In this document: positions 7,118 to 15,019 of the stretch, in pieces | Layout: the number at the start of each line of letters is the position of its first letter | How positions within the stretch are numbered: the stretch's first letter is position 1 | Origin: CAIMZW01 sp037130455 | GTDB lineage: Bacteria; Actinomycetota; Actinomycetes; Nanopelagicales; Nanopelagicaceae | Assembly (NCBI GenBank): GCA_037130455.1 | Contig: JBAXSZ010000013.1 | Span: 1-33,234, forward strand | DNA: 33,234 nt | Reading direction: 5' to 3' | The notes under the pieces: model-generated | Told to the model about the DNA's origin: nothing | Database searches by the model: none | The model's input: only the letters and a program-made list of their open reading frames with translations | Position numbers and translations under genes: made by a program

Positions 7118-8189
7118 ATAGAGCTAGTTCAAGAAGTTCGACTATGTGCAAGACGCGCACTGTTGATTTCCGAAGATTGGGTGCATGTTCTAATTGTCTC
7201 TGGCAGCCGGGATTTAACGTCACCAAAAAATCTAGGTCGGCGGCCTCGATCTCTACCAATTTTTTACTTAAAACTGCAGCGGAATCATGAGGTCTCATGA
7301 TTGCGTAAGTTCCAGCAGCGCCACAGCAATCTTTGGAAGATTTCAAATCTATAAAAGTTCCCAATCGAGAAAGGATCTCTCGAGGTTGTTGAAAGACCGC
7401 CATTCCATTTCGCAGATGGCAAGAATCTTGCAGCCCAATTCTGGCAATTTTGCCTTCGATATAAACGGGGCGTTCGATCGTGAGCTCGCCTGCGAGGATC
7501 TTCTCAAGCACAAATTCGGAAAATTCGATTACTTTTTCGCGTCCGATTTCAGCTGATAAATGTGCGGCACAACCGCCTGCGGTAGAAACAATTCGGCCAG
7601 GGAGATCTTGACCCAAAGAGAGCGCCATTTCATGTCCTTTAGTGGGAGCACCATTGTGCGAATGAAGCGCACCGCAACAACCTTGGTCATCATTAATAAC
7701 GATCGATGGAAAGCGTTTAGCAATGACTCGAGAAAGTTGAGGGTATAGAACGCGTTCCACGCAACCAAGCATCAAGAAATCGCTTCCCAGAGGGGGATTC
7801 GGCTTATTTTGCTTAACTCGTCGAATTCGGCCAAGTGCACGAATAATGGGCGTCATTGTCACAGCAATTCGAAGTCCCCGGATCCGCAACGGTAAATTTT
7901 TCCCACTCCAAGTAACTTCTCGCCACTCTTCAAGAAGTGCGCCATACTGAACACCGGCTGGACAGACTGGTTCACAAGCACGGCATCCAAGACAGAAGGA
8001 TGATTGTTCGACAAAGAGTTCATTTGTTGCATCTATCGAACCAGCATTGAATTCCTTCATCAGTGAAATTCGGCCGCGAGGGGATGATCGTTCATCTTTA
8101 GTTAGTTGATAGGTAGGGCAAGCCGAAAGGCAGTAACCACAAGAGATACATGGCGACAAGAGTTGTGGGGAAATCTTCTTCACTTCCAC
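7089..8189 (-). CDS. glcF: Glycolate/D-lactate oxidase iron-sulfur subunit (GlcF-like)
   Basis: The protein has 366 residues. Two ferredoxin-type clusters are visible: CISCGYCLSACP (Cys14, 17, 20, 24) and CLGCRACEPVCP (Cys66, 69, 72, 76). They are followed by two cysteine-rich CCG domains, with DDQGCCGALHSHNG and SKDCCGAAGTY. This is the GlcF layout, which passes electrons from the FAD subunit to the membrane quinone pool. The start is GTG 8189, directly after the stop of glcD with no spacer, so translation is coupled. GlpC-like subunits have related cysteine motifs, but pairing with GlcD decides for GlcF. The substrate may be glycolate, D-lactate or another 2-hydroxy acid. Confidence 0.9.
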   Translation of the reverse strand: MEVKKISPQLLSPCISCGYCLSACPTYQLTKDERSSPRGRISLMKEFNAGSIDATNELFVEQSSFCLGCRACEPVCPAGVQYGALLEEWREVTWSGKNLPLRIRGLRIAVTMTPIIRALGRIRRVKQNKPNPPLGSDFLMLGCVERVLYPQLSRVIAKRFPSIVINDDQGCCGALHSHNGAPTKGHEMALSLGQDLPGRIVSTAGGCAAHLSAEIGREKVIEFSEFVLEKILAGELTIERPVYIEGKIARIGLQDSCHLRNGMAVFQQPREILSRLGTFIDLKSSKDCCGAAGTYAIMRPHDSAAVLSKKLVEIEAADLDFLVTLNPGCQRQLEHAPNLRKSTVRVLHIVELLELALSTQTLEDSH

Positions 8190-9554
8190 CTATGAGCCCA
8201 ATTTTCCTGGATTTAAAATACCTTTTGGATCAAAGGCAAACTTAATTCTTTTCAAAAGTGCCACTTGTTCTGCGCCGATCTGATCCTTTAACCAAGGAAG
8301 TTTTGCTGCGCCAACACCATGCTCTCCCGATATTGAACCACCGAATGAAATCGCGAGCGAAAATATTTCATCAAATGCCGCAAGTGCTCTGGTTCGTGCA
8401 TCAGGGTCTGATTCATCAAAAGCGATTGTTGGATGGAGATTGCCGTCGCCGGCATGACCGAAAGTGGCACAGATGACCTGATATTTATCGGCCACTAGAT
8501 TGATCTTTTCCACCATCTCTGCCAAATATGGTCTAGGCACTCCCACATCTTCTAGAAGCAAGGTCGGGGCCAAACGTGAAAGTGCAGGTAGCGAACATCG
8601 CCTAGCTTCTAACAACTGTTCTGAACGAGTGATGTCGGTGGCAATTTCTATTCCGAAACCCCCAGTTTCAAGACAGGCCTTTTCCATGAGCTCCATATGC
8701 TTCTTCACAATATCTAGTTCGCCATCATCGCCAAAAAGTAGGAGCGCTCCGGCTGATCTATCCAAATTGAGGTTGGCATACTCATCGACTGCAATGATGC
8801 ATTTTTGATCGAGAAATTCCAATGTCGCGGGAAGTAGCCCCGTGGCAATAATTTGATTGACCGCGAGACTGGCCTCTTTCAATGAGGCAAAGTAGGCGAT
8901 TCCATTGAGCGATTGAGCTGAATTTGGAACTAGTGCAACGGTGATCTCGGTGATTATTCCAAGTGTTCCTTCTGACCCAGTCAGCAGACGAGTTAGATCA
9001 TAACCTGCAACATCTTTCCAAAGCCGTCCGCCAGTTCTGATTACTTCACCAGTGCCAAGAACGACTTCCAAGCCCAAAACATAATTTCTGGTTACGCCAT
9101 ATTTGAGTCCGCGAAGACCGCCTGCGGAAGTGGCTACATTCCCGCCCATCGTGGAAATAATTTTGCTTCCAGGATCTGGCGGATAGAGCAGACCCAGTTT
9201 CACAGCAGCGCTGGCTAATTCGGCGGTAGTAACTCCGGGTTCAACAACAGCGAGCATTTCGGCAGGATTGATCTCTTTGATCTGATCCATTCGGGTGAGC
9301 GAAAGAACTATGCCGCCATGAATTGGCACGGTCCCTGCCGAAAGGCTAGAACCGGAACCTCGTGCGATGACAGGGATTCCTGCCTCGGCGGCATACTTCA
9401 CGACCTCTTGGATTTCAAATGTGGTTCGAGGTAAAACTACGGCATCTGGAGTTCCACTAAAGAGCGGAGTTGCATCGTGCTTATAAACCGCAACATCGTC
9501 GCTGGAACTCAAGACATATTCCGCGCCGACAATTCTTTTCAATGTTTCAATCAC
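8190..9554 (-). CDS. glcD: FAD-linked glycolate/D-lactate oxidase subunit (GlcD-like)
   Basis: The protein has 454 residues. The FAD-binding PCMH domain has PVIARGSGSSLSAGTVPIHG, GGNVATSAGGLRGLKYGVT and DLTRLLTGSEGTLGIITE. The C-terminal FAD-oxidase domain has ATFGHAGDGNLHP and GGSISGEHGVGAAK, the GlcD/D-lactate dehydrogenase signature. The frame stays open to GTG 9617, but that start falls exactly inside a perfect palindrome and adds 21 non-family residues, so I chose GTG 9554 (VIETLKRIVGAEYV). A TTTAAT stretch 9 nt before this GTG could be the -10 of a nearly leaderless message. glcD and glcF form an operon divergent from the SDR gene. The enzyme likely oxidises a 2-hydroxy acid at the membrane. 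Confidence 0.92.
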   Translation of the reverse strand: MIETLKRIVGAEYVLSSSDDVAVYKHDATPLFSGTPDAVVLPRTTFEIQEVVKYAAEAGIPVIARGSGSSLSAGTVPIHGGIVLSLTRMDQIKEINPAEMLAVVEPGVTTAELASAAVKLGLLYPPDPGSKIISTMGGNVATSAGGLRGLKYGVTRNYVLGLEVVLGTGEVIRTGGRLWKDVAGYDLTRLLTGSEGTLGIITEITVALVPNSAQSLNGIAYFASLKEASLAVNQIIATGLLPATLEFLDQKCIIAVDEYANLNLDRSAGALLLFGDDGELDIVKKHMELMEKACLETGGFGIEIATDITRSEQLLEARRCSLPALSRLAPTLLLEDVGVPRPYLAEMVEKINLVADKYQVICATFGHAGDGNLHPTIAFDESDPDARTRALAAFDEIFSLAISFGGSISGEHGVGAAKLPWLKDQIGAEQVALLKRIKFAFDPKGILNPGKLGS

Positions 9555-9587
9555 AGTACGGTTATTAAACCACCATTTCCATATGCG

Positions 9588-9617
9588 GTGCGCAATATTG
9601 CTTCCGATATTGCGCAC
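9588..9617. promoter_or_regulatory. Perfect palindromic operator between glcD and the SDR gene
   Basis: The arms GTGCGCAATAT (9588-9598) and ATATTGCGCAC (9607-9617) are perfect inverted repeats of 11 bp separated by 8 bp. The site lies in the only regulatory space shared by the divergent glcDF operon and the SDR gene, about 34-63 bp before the chosen glcD start. Size and symmetry fit a dimeric repressor such as a GntR- or IclR-type protein, but I cannot assign the regulator and none is encoded in this block. It is not followed by a T-run, so it is not an intrinsic terminator. Confidence 0.75.
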
Positions 9618-9649
9618 GTAGGCTCTGGTGTTAGGCGAATGTTGTGAAG

Positions 9650-9662
9650 TATCGTTAAATCC
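9650..9662 (+). promoter_or_regulatory. Candidate -10 box for a leaderless SDR transcript
   Basis: TATCGT (9650-9655) stands 7 nt before the ATG at 9663, and no Shine-Dalgarno sequence is present. The form TANNNT plus 6-8 nt to the start codon is shared with dcd, pyrE, mfs-tmk and etfD in this window. The -35 region is not obvious. Confidence 0.35.
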
Positions 9663-10421
9663 ATGTCCCGCACTGTTGCCGTCGTTACAGGTGCCTCGCG
9701 CAATTTAGGGGCTGCTACTGCGACCAAATTGGCCGAAGATGGTTTTGCGGTTGCAATCAATTACTACGAACGCGAAGCCGAAGTTGATGTGGGTGGATTA
9801 GTTGCACACATTGAAGCCATAGGTGGCAAGGCGAAAGGTTACCTATTTGATGTTTCCGACGAAGCTGCAGTTATCAGCGGTTTTGAACGAATAAGAAGCG
9901 AACTTGGCCCCATTCAAGTCTTGGTTAACAATGCTGCTGCATCGGTGGCTTCAAGTATAGAAATAGCTGAAATCGAAGTACCTGATTGGGATGCGGTTAT
10001 GGCCACCAATCTTCGGGGAATGTTCCTTTGTAGTAAAAGTGCGCTTGTTGACATGAAAAAGATGCACCAAGGTTCAATAATCAATATCTCCTCCATCCGC
10101 ACTATCTTGGGAATGAAGGGAAATATCCACTACACAACAACAAAAGCTGGTCAGATTGGATTTAGTCGGGTTTTGGCGCGAGAAGTTGGAGAATTCAACA
10201 TTCGGGTCAACTCGATCCTCTGTGGTGGGATTAAAACCCCAGACGAATCAGTGTATGGCGATCAAGATGCACTAGATGCGCGCATGATTGGTTTCCAATC
10301 ACTTCCGCGTCGCGGAATGCCTACCGATGTAGCCAATGCCGTTTCCTTTTTTGCCAGCCCACTTTCTTCCTTTATTACTGGGCAATCTTTGGTGGTCGAT
10401 GGTGGCTGGGTGATGGATTAG
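9663..10421 (+). CDS. SDR-family oxidoreductase (FabG-like)
   Basis: The protein has 252 residues and is a classical short-chain dehydrogenase. The cofactor motif is TGASRNLG (9-16), followed by LVNNAA (87-92) and the catalytic residues Ser143/Ser144, Tyr157 and Lys161 in SSIRTILGMKGNIHYTTTK. The C-terminal SFITGQSLVVDGGWVMD is typical of FabG and sugar-dehydrogenase relatives. Sequence alone does not distinguish fatty-acid synthesis from a catabolic role. Its position divergent from glcDF across a shared palindrome suggests co-regulation with hydroxy-acid oxidation. The gene ends only 5 bp before the convergent etfD stop, leaving no room for an intrinsic terminator. Confidence 0.9.
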   Translation: MSRTVAVVTGASRNLGAATATKLAEDGFAVAINYYEREAEVDVGGLVAHIEAIGGKAKGYLFDVSDEAAVISGFERIRSELGPIQVLVNNAAASVASSIEIAEIEVPDWDAVMATNLRGMFLCSKSALVDMKKMHQGSIINISSIRTILGMKGNIHYTTTKAGQIGFSRVLAREVGEFNIRVNSILCGGIKTPDESVYGDQDALDARMIGFQSLPRRGMPTDVANAVSFFASPLSSFITGQSLVVDGGWVMD

Positions 10422-10426
10422 TGGTT

Positions 10427-12481
10427 TTAGTCTTGATTTTTGATCGAACGAAGCAACACCTGAGCAACATCTAAAACTTGAATATCGGACTCTCTGGCGG
10501 TTACGCCATCGCTGACCATGACTCGACAGAACGGGCAGGCGACAGCTACTTCTTCTGCTCCGGTAGCAATTGCTTCATCGACACGATTGAGATTGATCCG
10601 GGTTCCGATTTTCTCCTCCATCCACATTCGGCCACCACCTGCACCGCAACAGAAAGAACGATCTTGGTTGCGTGGCATTTCCGAAATCTCCACGCCTGTT
10701 GATTCCAATAACTCACGTGGTGGCATATAAATCTGATTATGCCGTCCTAAGTAACAAGGATCGTGATAGGTCAATTTCTTTGCATCGTGCGGAACTGGCT
10801 TGAGTTTGCCGCCCTTAATTAATTGATTAAGCAGTTGAGTGTGATGAACCATCTCTAATTCAAAGCCTTGTTGGCGATAGTCGCGACCTATTGTTGTAAA
10901 GCAATGAGGGCAGGTAACAACAACCTTTTTCACGCCTCGGCTTCCGAAAGTTTGGGTGAGCGTTTCAATATTTTCGGCGGCCAAGATTTGGTAGAGAAAT
11001 TCGTTACCAGCCCTTCGTGCAGGATCACCGGTACATGTTTCGCGTTTACCTAGAACTGCAAAAGTAGTGCCAGACATATATAAAAGCTCGGCTACTGCTT
11101 TTGTGGTCTTCTTCGCTCGTTCTTCATAAGCACCGGCACATCCAACCCAGAAAAGATATTCAACATCATCGGGAATTACATCTTCAATAACGCGAACTGG
11201 AAAATCAACTTCACTTATCCAATCATTTCGGTCATTTCGGTTGGCACCCCAAGGATTTCCGGCTTTCTCCAAATTGCGAAAGGTTCCCCCGAGTTCGGAC
11301 GGGAATTCCGATTCCACCAGAACTTGAAACCGCCGCATATTTACAATGTGATCAACGTGCTCGATATCCACGGGACATTCATTAACGCAGGCACCGCAAG
11401 TAGTACACGACCACAAAATATCTGGACTAATCGCGTTCTCATGAGCATTACCCACTAGCGCTACCTCAGAAGGGACTTTGGTTAGCGCATGATCTCGCAT
11501 TGCCATAATCAGCATCTTTGGCGAGAGTGGTTTTTCAGTATGCCAAGCCGGACATTGTGATTGGCACCGACCGCACTCGGTGCAGCTAGCCATATCCAAA
11601 AGGCCTTTCCAGGAAATGTCTGCGCTCTTGCCGATTCCAAAAACATCATCTTCAGAAGGATCTTCAAAATTAATTGGTTTCCCATGCGAAAGCATTTGTG
11701 GCAATTCGCCTAACGCAGGGGTTCGATCAGGATTGCGTTGAAAGAAAATATTGAATGGTGCTAGGAATCGATGCCAAGCCACCCCCATAGTTAGGTTAAG
11801 TGCAATCACGATAAACCATGCCATGGAAAGAACGATCTTTATAGTTGCCACGATTCGAATCAGATTTTCAATCGTAGAAAATGAAAGATTTTTAAATGTT
11901 AAAACTGCTGGATAGGAAAGTACAAAATGCCAATTCCAAGATTGAATTCCAGAAAGTGCTCCTTCTAATCCTCGTAGTGCAATTACACAGAAGACAATGG
12001 CCAAGATTGTCGCTTCTACGTAGTAAGCCTTCCAACCAGTTGAGCCAAAGAATCTGGAGGAACGGCCGCTTCGTGAAATTCTTGTTACCTGACGAATGGC
12101 GATCAAAGTGACGATTCCGATGCCAGTGAGCCAAGCAATTAATTCGGCAAAAAATTCATAACCAACCCAATGACCAATGAACGGCAAGGCGAATGTCGGT
12201 GAAAATATTTGTCCATATGCGGTGATTAGCGTGCCGAGTAATGAAACGAAACCAATCATCACAAACCAGTGAGCAATTCCCGATCCGGTAAAACGAAGCA
12301 TTTTGCCATGGCTCAAAATTTCATGGGCGGCCCAGACCAGGCGGCGGCGATAGCGGTTAGAGCGAGTGGGATCAGGCTGACCAGCGGCGAAGATCTGGTA
12401 GAGCTGGTGCCCGCGCCAGGCCAGCAGCACCAACGCTGAAATTGTGGTCAGCAGCGAAAGGATGATCAGGAGTGCCCTCAT
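10427..12481 (-). CDS. etfD: Membrane Fe-S oxidoreductase, EtfD/Rv0338c-like (ETF:quinone oxidoreductase)
   Basis: About 684 residues from ATG 12481. The N-terminal half is a membrane domain with five or six hydrophobic segments, beginning MRALLIILSLLTTISALVLL. The second half has two 4Fe-4S motifs, CTECGRCQSQCPAW and CTTCGACVNECPVD, and two CCG-type domains with GCAGAYEERA, HDPCYLGRHN and FCCGAGGGRMW. This order matches mycobacterial Rv0338c (EtfD), which carries electrons from electron-transfer flavoprotein to quinone during beta-oxidation. The frame continues to GTG 12550, but ATG 12481 gives the family-like N-terminus and has TATTGT 7 nt upstream, consistent with leaderless expression. 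No etfAB genes are in the window, so the electron donor is inferred from the family. Confidence 0.85.
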   Translation of the reverse strand: MRALLIILSLLTTISALVLLAWRGHQLYQIFAAGQPDPTRSNRYRRRLVWAAHEILSHGKMLRFTGSGIAHWFVMIGFVSLLGTLITAYGQIFSPTFALPFIGHWVGYEFFAELIAWLTGIGIVTLIAIRQVTRISRSGRSSRFFGSTGWKAYYVEATILAIVFCVIALRGLEGALSGIQSWNWHFVLSYPAVLTFKNLSFSTIENLIRIVATIKIVLSMAWFIVIALNLTMGVAWHRFLAPFNIFFQRNPDRTPALGELPQMLSHGKPINFEDPSEDDVFGIGKSADISWKGLLDMASCTECGRCQSQCPAWHTEKPLSPKMLIMAMRDHALTKVPSEVALVGNAHENAISPDILWSCTTCGACVNECPVDIEHVDHIVNMRRFQVLVESEFPSELGGTFRNLEKAGNPWGANRNDRNDWISEVDFPVRVIEDVIPDDVEYLFWVGCAGAYEERAKKTTKAVAELLYMSGTTFAVLGKRETCTGDPARRAGNEFLYQILAAENIETLTQTFGSRGVKKVVVTCPHCFTTIGRDYRQQGFELEMVHHTQLLNQLIKGGKLKPVPHDAKKLTYHDPCYLGRHNQIYMPPRELLESTGVEISEMPRNQDRSFCCGAGGGRMWMEEKIGTRINLNRVDEAIATGAEEVAVACPFCRVMVSDGVTARESDIQVLDVAQVLLRSIKNQD

Positions 12482-12570
12482 ACCTCTGACAATACTTCGC
12501 CCAACCCCGATTATTAGCCAAAGCCTGGGAATAAATAGGTAATGACCCACGTTACCTAAATAAGTCAGAG

Positions 12571-12589
12571 TTGAGTCTTACGGACTCAA
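12571..12589. promoter_or_regulatory. HAIR element (HspR operator) of the dnaK operon
   Basis: TTGAGT (12571-12576), seven bases, then ACTCAA (12584-12589) match the HspR-associated inverted repeat (CTTGAGT-N7-ACTCAAG), lacking only the outermost C/G pair. An additional half-site ACTCAAG follows at 12607-12613. The site is upstream of dnaK, and the operon itself encodes HspR at 15949, so autoregulation by HspR with DnaK as co-repressor is strongly suggested. Confidence 0.9.
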
Positions 12590-12593
12590 TCTT

Positions 12594-12622
12594 TTGACAC
12601 CGTAGCACTCAAGGAGAAGAAT
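12594..12622 (+). promoter_or_regulatory. Candidate dnaK promoter
   Basis: A perfect TTGACA at 12594-12599 is followed after 17 bp by AAGAAT (12617-12622), a weak -10. The HAIR repeat abuts the -35 and an ACTCAAG half-site lies inside the spacer, so bound HspR would block polymerase. The -35 is clear; the -10 choice is uncertain. Confidence 0.5.
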
Positions 12623-12688
12623 AGAACCAGGCTAGAAGAAATAGCGAAAGCAGAGTTTGCCCTAACTGGGGCTAAGAAGGAGTAAAAA

Positions 12689-14509
12689 ATGTCCAGAGCA
12701 GTCGGTATTGACCTAGGAACCACGAATAGTTGCGTCTCAGTGCTTGAAGGTGGAGAACCCTCCGTCATCGCTAACGCTGAAGGCGCCCGAACCACCCCGT
12801 CGATCGTGGCCTTTGCAAAGAATGGGGAGGTGCTGGTCGGTGAAGTAGCCAAGCGTCAATCTGTGACCAACGTGGAACGGACGATCCGCTCGGTAAAACG
12901 ACATATGGGCACAAATTGGACGGTAGATATTGATGGCAAGAAGTACACCCCACAGGAGATCAGCGCTCGCATCTTGATGAAACTCAAGCGCGATGCTGAG
13001 GCTTTCCTTGGTGAAGCGGTGACTGATGCCGTAATAACAGTTCCGGCCTACTTCAGCGATGCCCAACGTCAAGCAACAAAAGAGGCTGGCGAGATCGCTG
13101 GACTTAATGTGCTTCGAATTGTTAACGAGCCAACCGCTGCCGCACTTGCTTATGGCTTGGATAAGGGCGATAGCGAACAAACTATCTTGGTCTTTGACCT
13201 CGGTGGTGGCACCTTCGATGTTTCGCTTCTGGAAATTGGTGATGGCGTTGTTGAAGTAAAGGCAACCAATGGCGATAACCACCTTGGTGGCGATGATTGG
13301 GATCAAGCTCTAGTTGATTACTTAGTGAAGACCTTCGCCGCGAAGACAGGAATTGATCTCACCAAAGATAAGATGGCGATGCAACGAGTTCGAGAAGCAG
13401 CTGAAAAAGCAAAGATTGAGCTATCTTCGTCACAACAGACTTCTATCAACCTTCCTTATATAACGGTAGATGCGGAAAAGAATCCGTTGTTCTTGGATGA
13501 AACCGTATCCCGCGCACAATTCCAGGGAATGACTGCAGATCTCTTAGATCGTTGCAAGAAGCCATTCCAGGCAGTCCTTAAGGATGCTGGGATTCCTATT
13601 GCCGATATTCACCACGTTGTGCTTGTTGGTGGTTCAACGCGTATGCCTGCAGTCGTGGATTTGGTCCGCGATCTCACCGGTGGCAAGGAGCCCAATAAGG
13701 GTGTTAACCCAGATGAGGTTGTTGCCGTTGGAGCTTCACTTCAAGCTGGTGTACTTCGCGGTGAAGTAAAAGATGTTTTACTTCTGGACGTTACTCCGCT
13801 CTCTTTGGGAATCGAAACCAAAGGTGGCGTAATGACAAAGCTCATCGAACGAAACACCACTATCCCAACAAAGCGTTCTGAAATATTCACTACCGCTGAT
13901 GACAATCAGCCAGCAGTGCAGATTCAGGCCTATCAAGGCGAGCGAGAAATGGCTGCCTACAACAAAAAATTAGGTATGTTCGAACTTACTGGACTTCCAC
14001 CAGCACCTCGTGGAATTCCACAAATTGAAGTTACCTTCGATATCGATGCCAACGGAATTGTTCACGTATCGGCTAAGGATCTCGGCACCGGAAAAGTTCA
14101 ATCTATGACCATCACTGGCGGATCTGCACTTTCCAAAGATGAGATCGATCGAATGATGAAGGACGCTGAGGCACATGCCGAAGAAGATAAGTCTCGAAAA
14201 GAAGAAGCAGAGATTAGAAATACTGCCGAATCACTTGTCTATCAGACTGAAAAGTTCCTGAAAGATAATCAAGACAAATTTACCGAAGGCGAATCTGCGC
14301 AAAAGAAAGCGGAAGTTGAAACCGTCATAGCGGAATTGAAAACCGCACTAGAAGGCAACGATTATTCAGCGATCAAGGCAGCTACTGAAAAAGTCTCCGA
14401 AATTAGCCAACAATTAGGTGCAGCACTTTATGCGGCTAATGCGGCGGCAGCATCAGAGACTCCTCCTGCTGAAGATGGTGTTGAAGACGCAGAAATCGTC
14501 GAAGAATAA
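12689..14509 (+). CDS. dnaK: Hsp70 chaperone DnaK
   Basis: The protein has 606 residues with a GGAG ribosome-binding site. The three Hsp70 signatures are present: GIDLGTTNSC near the N-terminus, VFDLGGGTFDVSLLEIGDG, and VVLVGGSTRMPAV. The substrate-binding domain includes DVTPLSLGIETKGG and the helical lid follows, ending in an acidic AEIVEE tail. DnaK binds exposed hydrophobic peptides in an ATP cycle driven by DnaJ and GrpE, both encoded directly downstream. In actinobacteria it also acts as co-repressor with HspR, giving feedback when free DnaK falls. It is the first gene of a tight operon with intergenic gaps of only 1-2 nt. Length is normal for the phylum. Confidence 0.99.
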   Translation: MSRAVGIDLGTTNSCVSVLEGGEPSVIANAEGARTTPSIVAFAKNGEVLVGEVAKRQSVTNVERTIRSVKRHMGTNWTVDIDGKKYTPQEISARILMKLKRDAEAFLGEAVTDAVITVPAYFSDAQRQATKEAGEIAGLNVLRIVNEPTAAALAYGLDKGDSEQTILVFDLGGGTFDVSLLEIGDGVVEVKATNGDNHLGGDDWDQALVDYLVKTFAAKTGIDLTKDKMAMQRVREAAEKAKIELSSSQQTSINLPYITVDAEKNPLFLDETVSRAQFQGMTADLLDRCKKPFQAVLKDAGIPIADIHHVVLVGGSTRMPAVVDLVRDLTGGKEPNKGVNPDEVVAVGASLQAGVLRGEVKDVLLLDVTPLSLGIETKGGVMTKLIERNTTIPTKRSEIFTTADDNQPAVQIQAYQGEREMAAYNKKLGMFELTGLPPAPRGIPQIEVTFDIDANGIVHVSAKDLGTGKVQSMTITGGSALSKDEIDRMMKDAEAHAEEDKSRKEEAEIRNTAESLVYQTEKFLKDNQDKFTEGESAQKKAEVETVIAELKTALEGNDYSAIKAATEKVSEISQQLGAALYAANAAAASETPPAEDGVEDAEIVEE

Positions 14510-14510
14510 G

Positions 14511-15017
14511 ATGAACGAAGAAAACATTGATGGCGCAGAGAGTTCGGAAGCCGAACTCTCTGCCGCTGTTGAAGAAGCCTTGGCGGAAGCAACAACTATT
14601 GTTGATGAAGTTGCAGTACTCACTTCTGATTTACAACGCCTGCAAGCCGAATACGCTAATTATCGAAAGCGAGTTGAACGTGACCGGGCAAGTGCATACG
14701 ACTTTACAGTTGCACTAGTTATAGCTGAACTCTTACCGGTGTTGGACGATATTGATCGCGCTGAAGTTCATGGCGAACTTGTCGGCGGATTTAAAGCTGT
14801 TTCGGATCGGCTTAACACCATCACTTCGAAATTGGGATTAACCAAATTCGATGATGTCAATGTTCCCTTTGACCCCATGATCCATGAAGCGCTTATGCAC
14901 TCGACTTCATCTGAGGTAACCGAAACCCTAGCAACTCAAATTTTGGAGCCTGGTTACAAATTTAAAGAGAAAGTTATCCGTCCAGCACGAGTCGCGGTAA
15001 CCGATCCGGAGAATTAA
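14511..15017 (+). CDS. grpE: Nucleotide exchange factor GrpE
   Basis: The protein has 168 residues from ATG 14511, one base after the dnaK stop. The frame is open further upstream, but that lies within dnaK in another frame. An acidic, alanine-rich N-terminal coiled coil (LTSDLQRLQAEYANYRKRVE) leads to the GrpE core LLPVLDDIDRAE and the C-terminal beta domain with HEALMHSTSSE and GYKFKEKVIRPARVAV. GrpE drives ADP release from DnaK and can act as a thermosensor. It is somewhat shorter than many actinobacterial GrpE proteins because the disordered N-terminal region is brief. Confidence 0.97.
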   Translation: MNEENIDGAESSEAELSAAVEEALAEATTIVDEVAVLTSDLQRLQAEYANYRKRVERDRASAYDFTVALVIAELLPVLDDIDRAEVHGELVGGFKAVSDRLNTITSKLGLTKFDDVNVPFDPMIHEALMHSTSSEVTETLATQILEPGYKFKEKVIRPARVAVTDPEN

Positions 15018-15019
15018 AA

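Noticed and set aside
9555..9617. Longer glcD start at GTG 9617
   Set aside because: The extra 21 codons are made from the palindrome and are not found in GlcD-type proteins.
12737..13306. Minus-strand reading frame of 189 codons inside dnaK
   Set aside because: It is a shadow of the dnaK coding sequence, with no family similarity or initiation signal.
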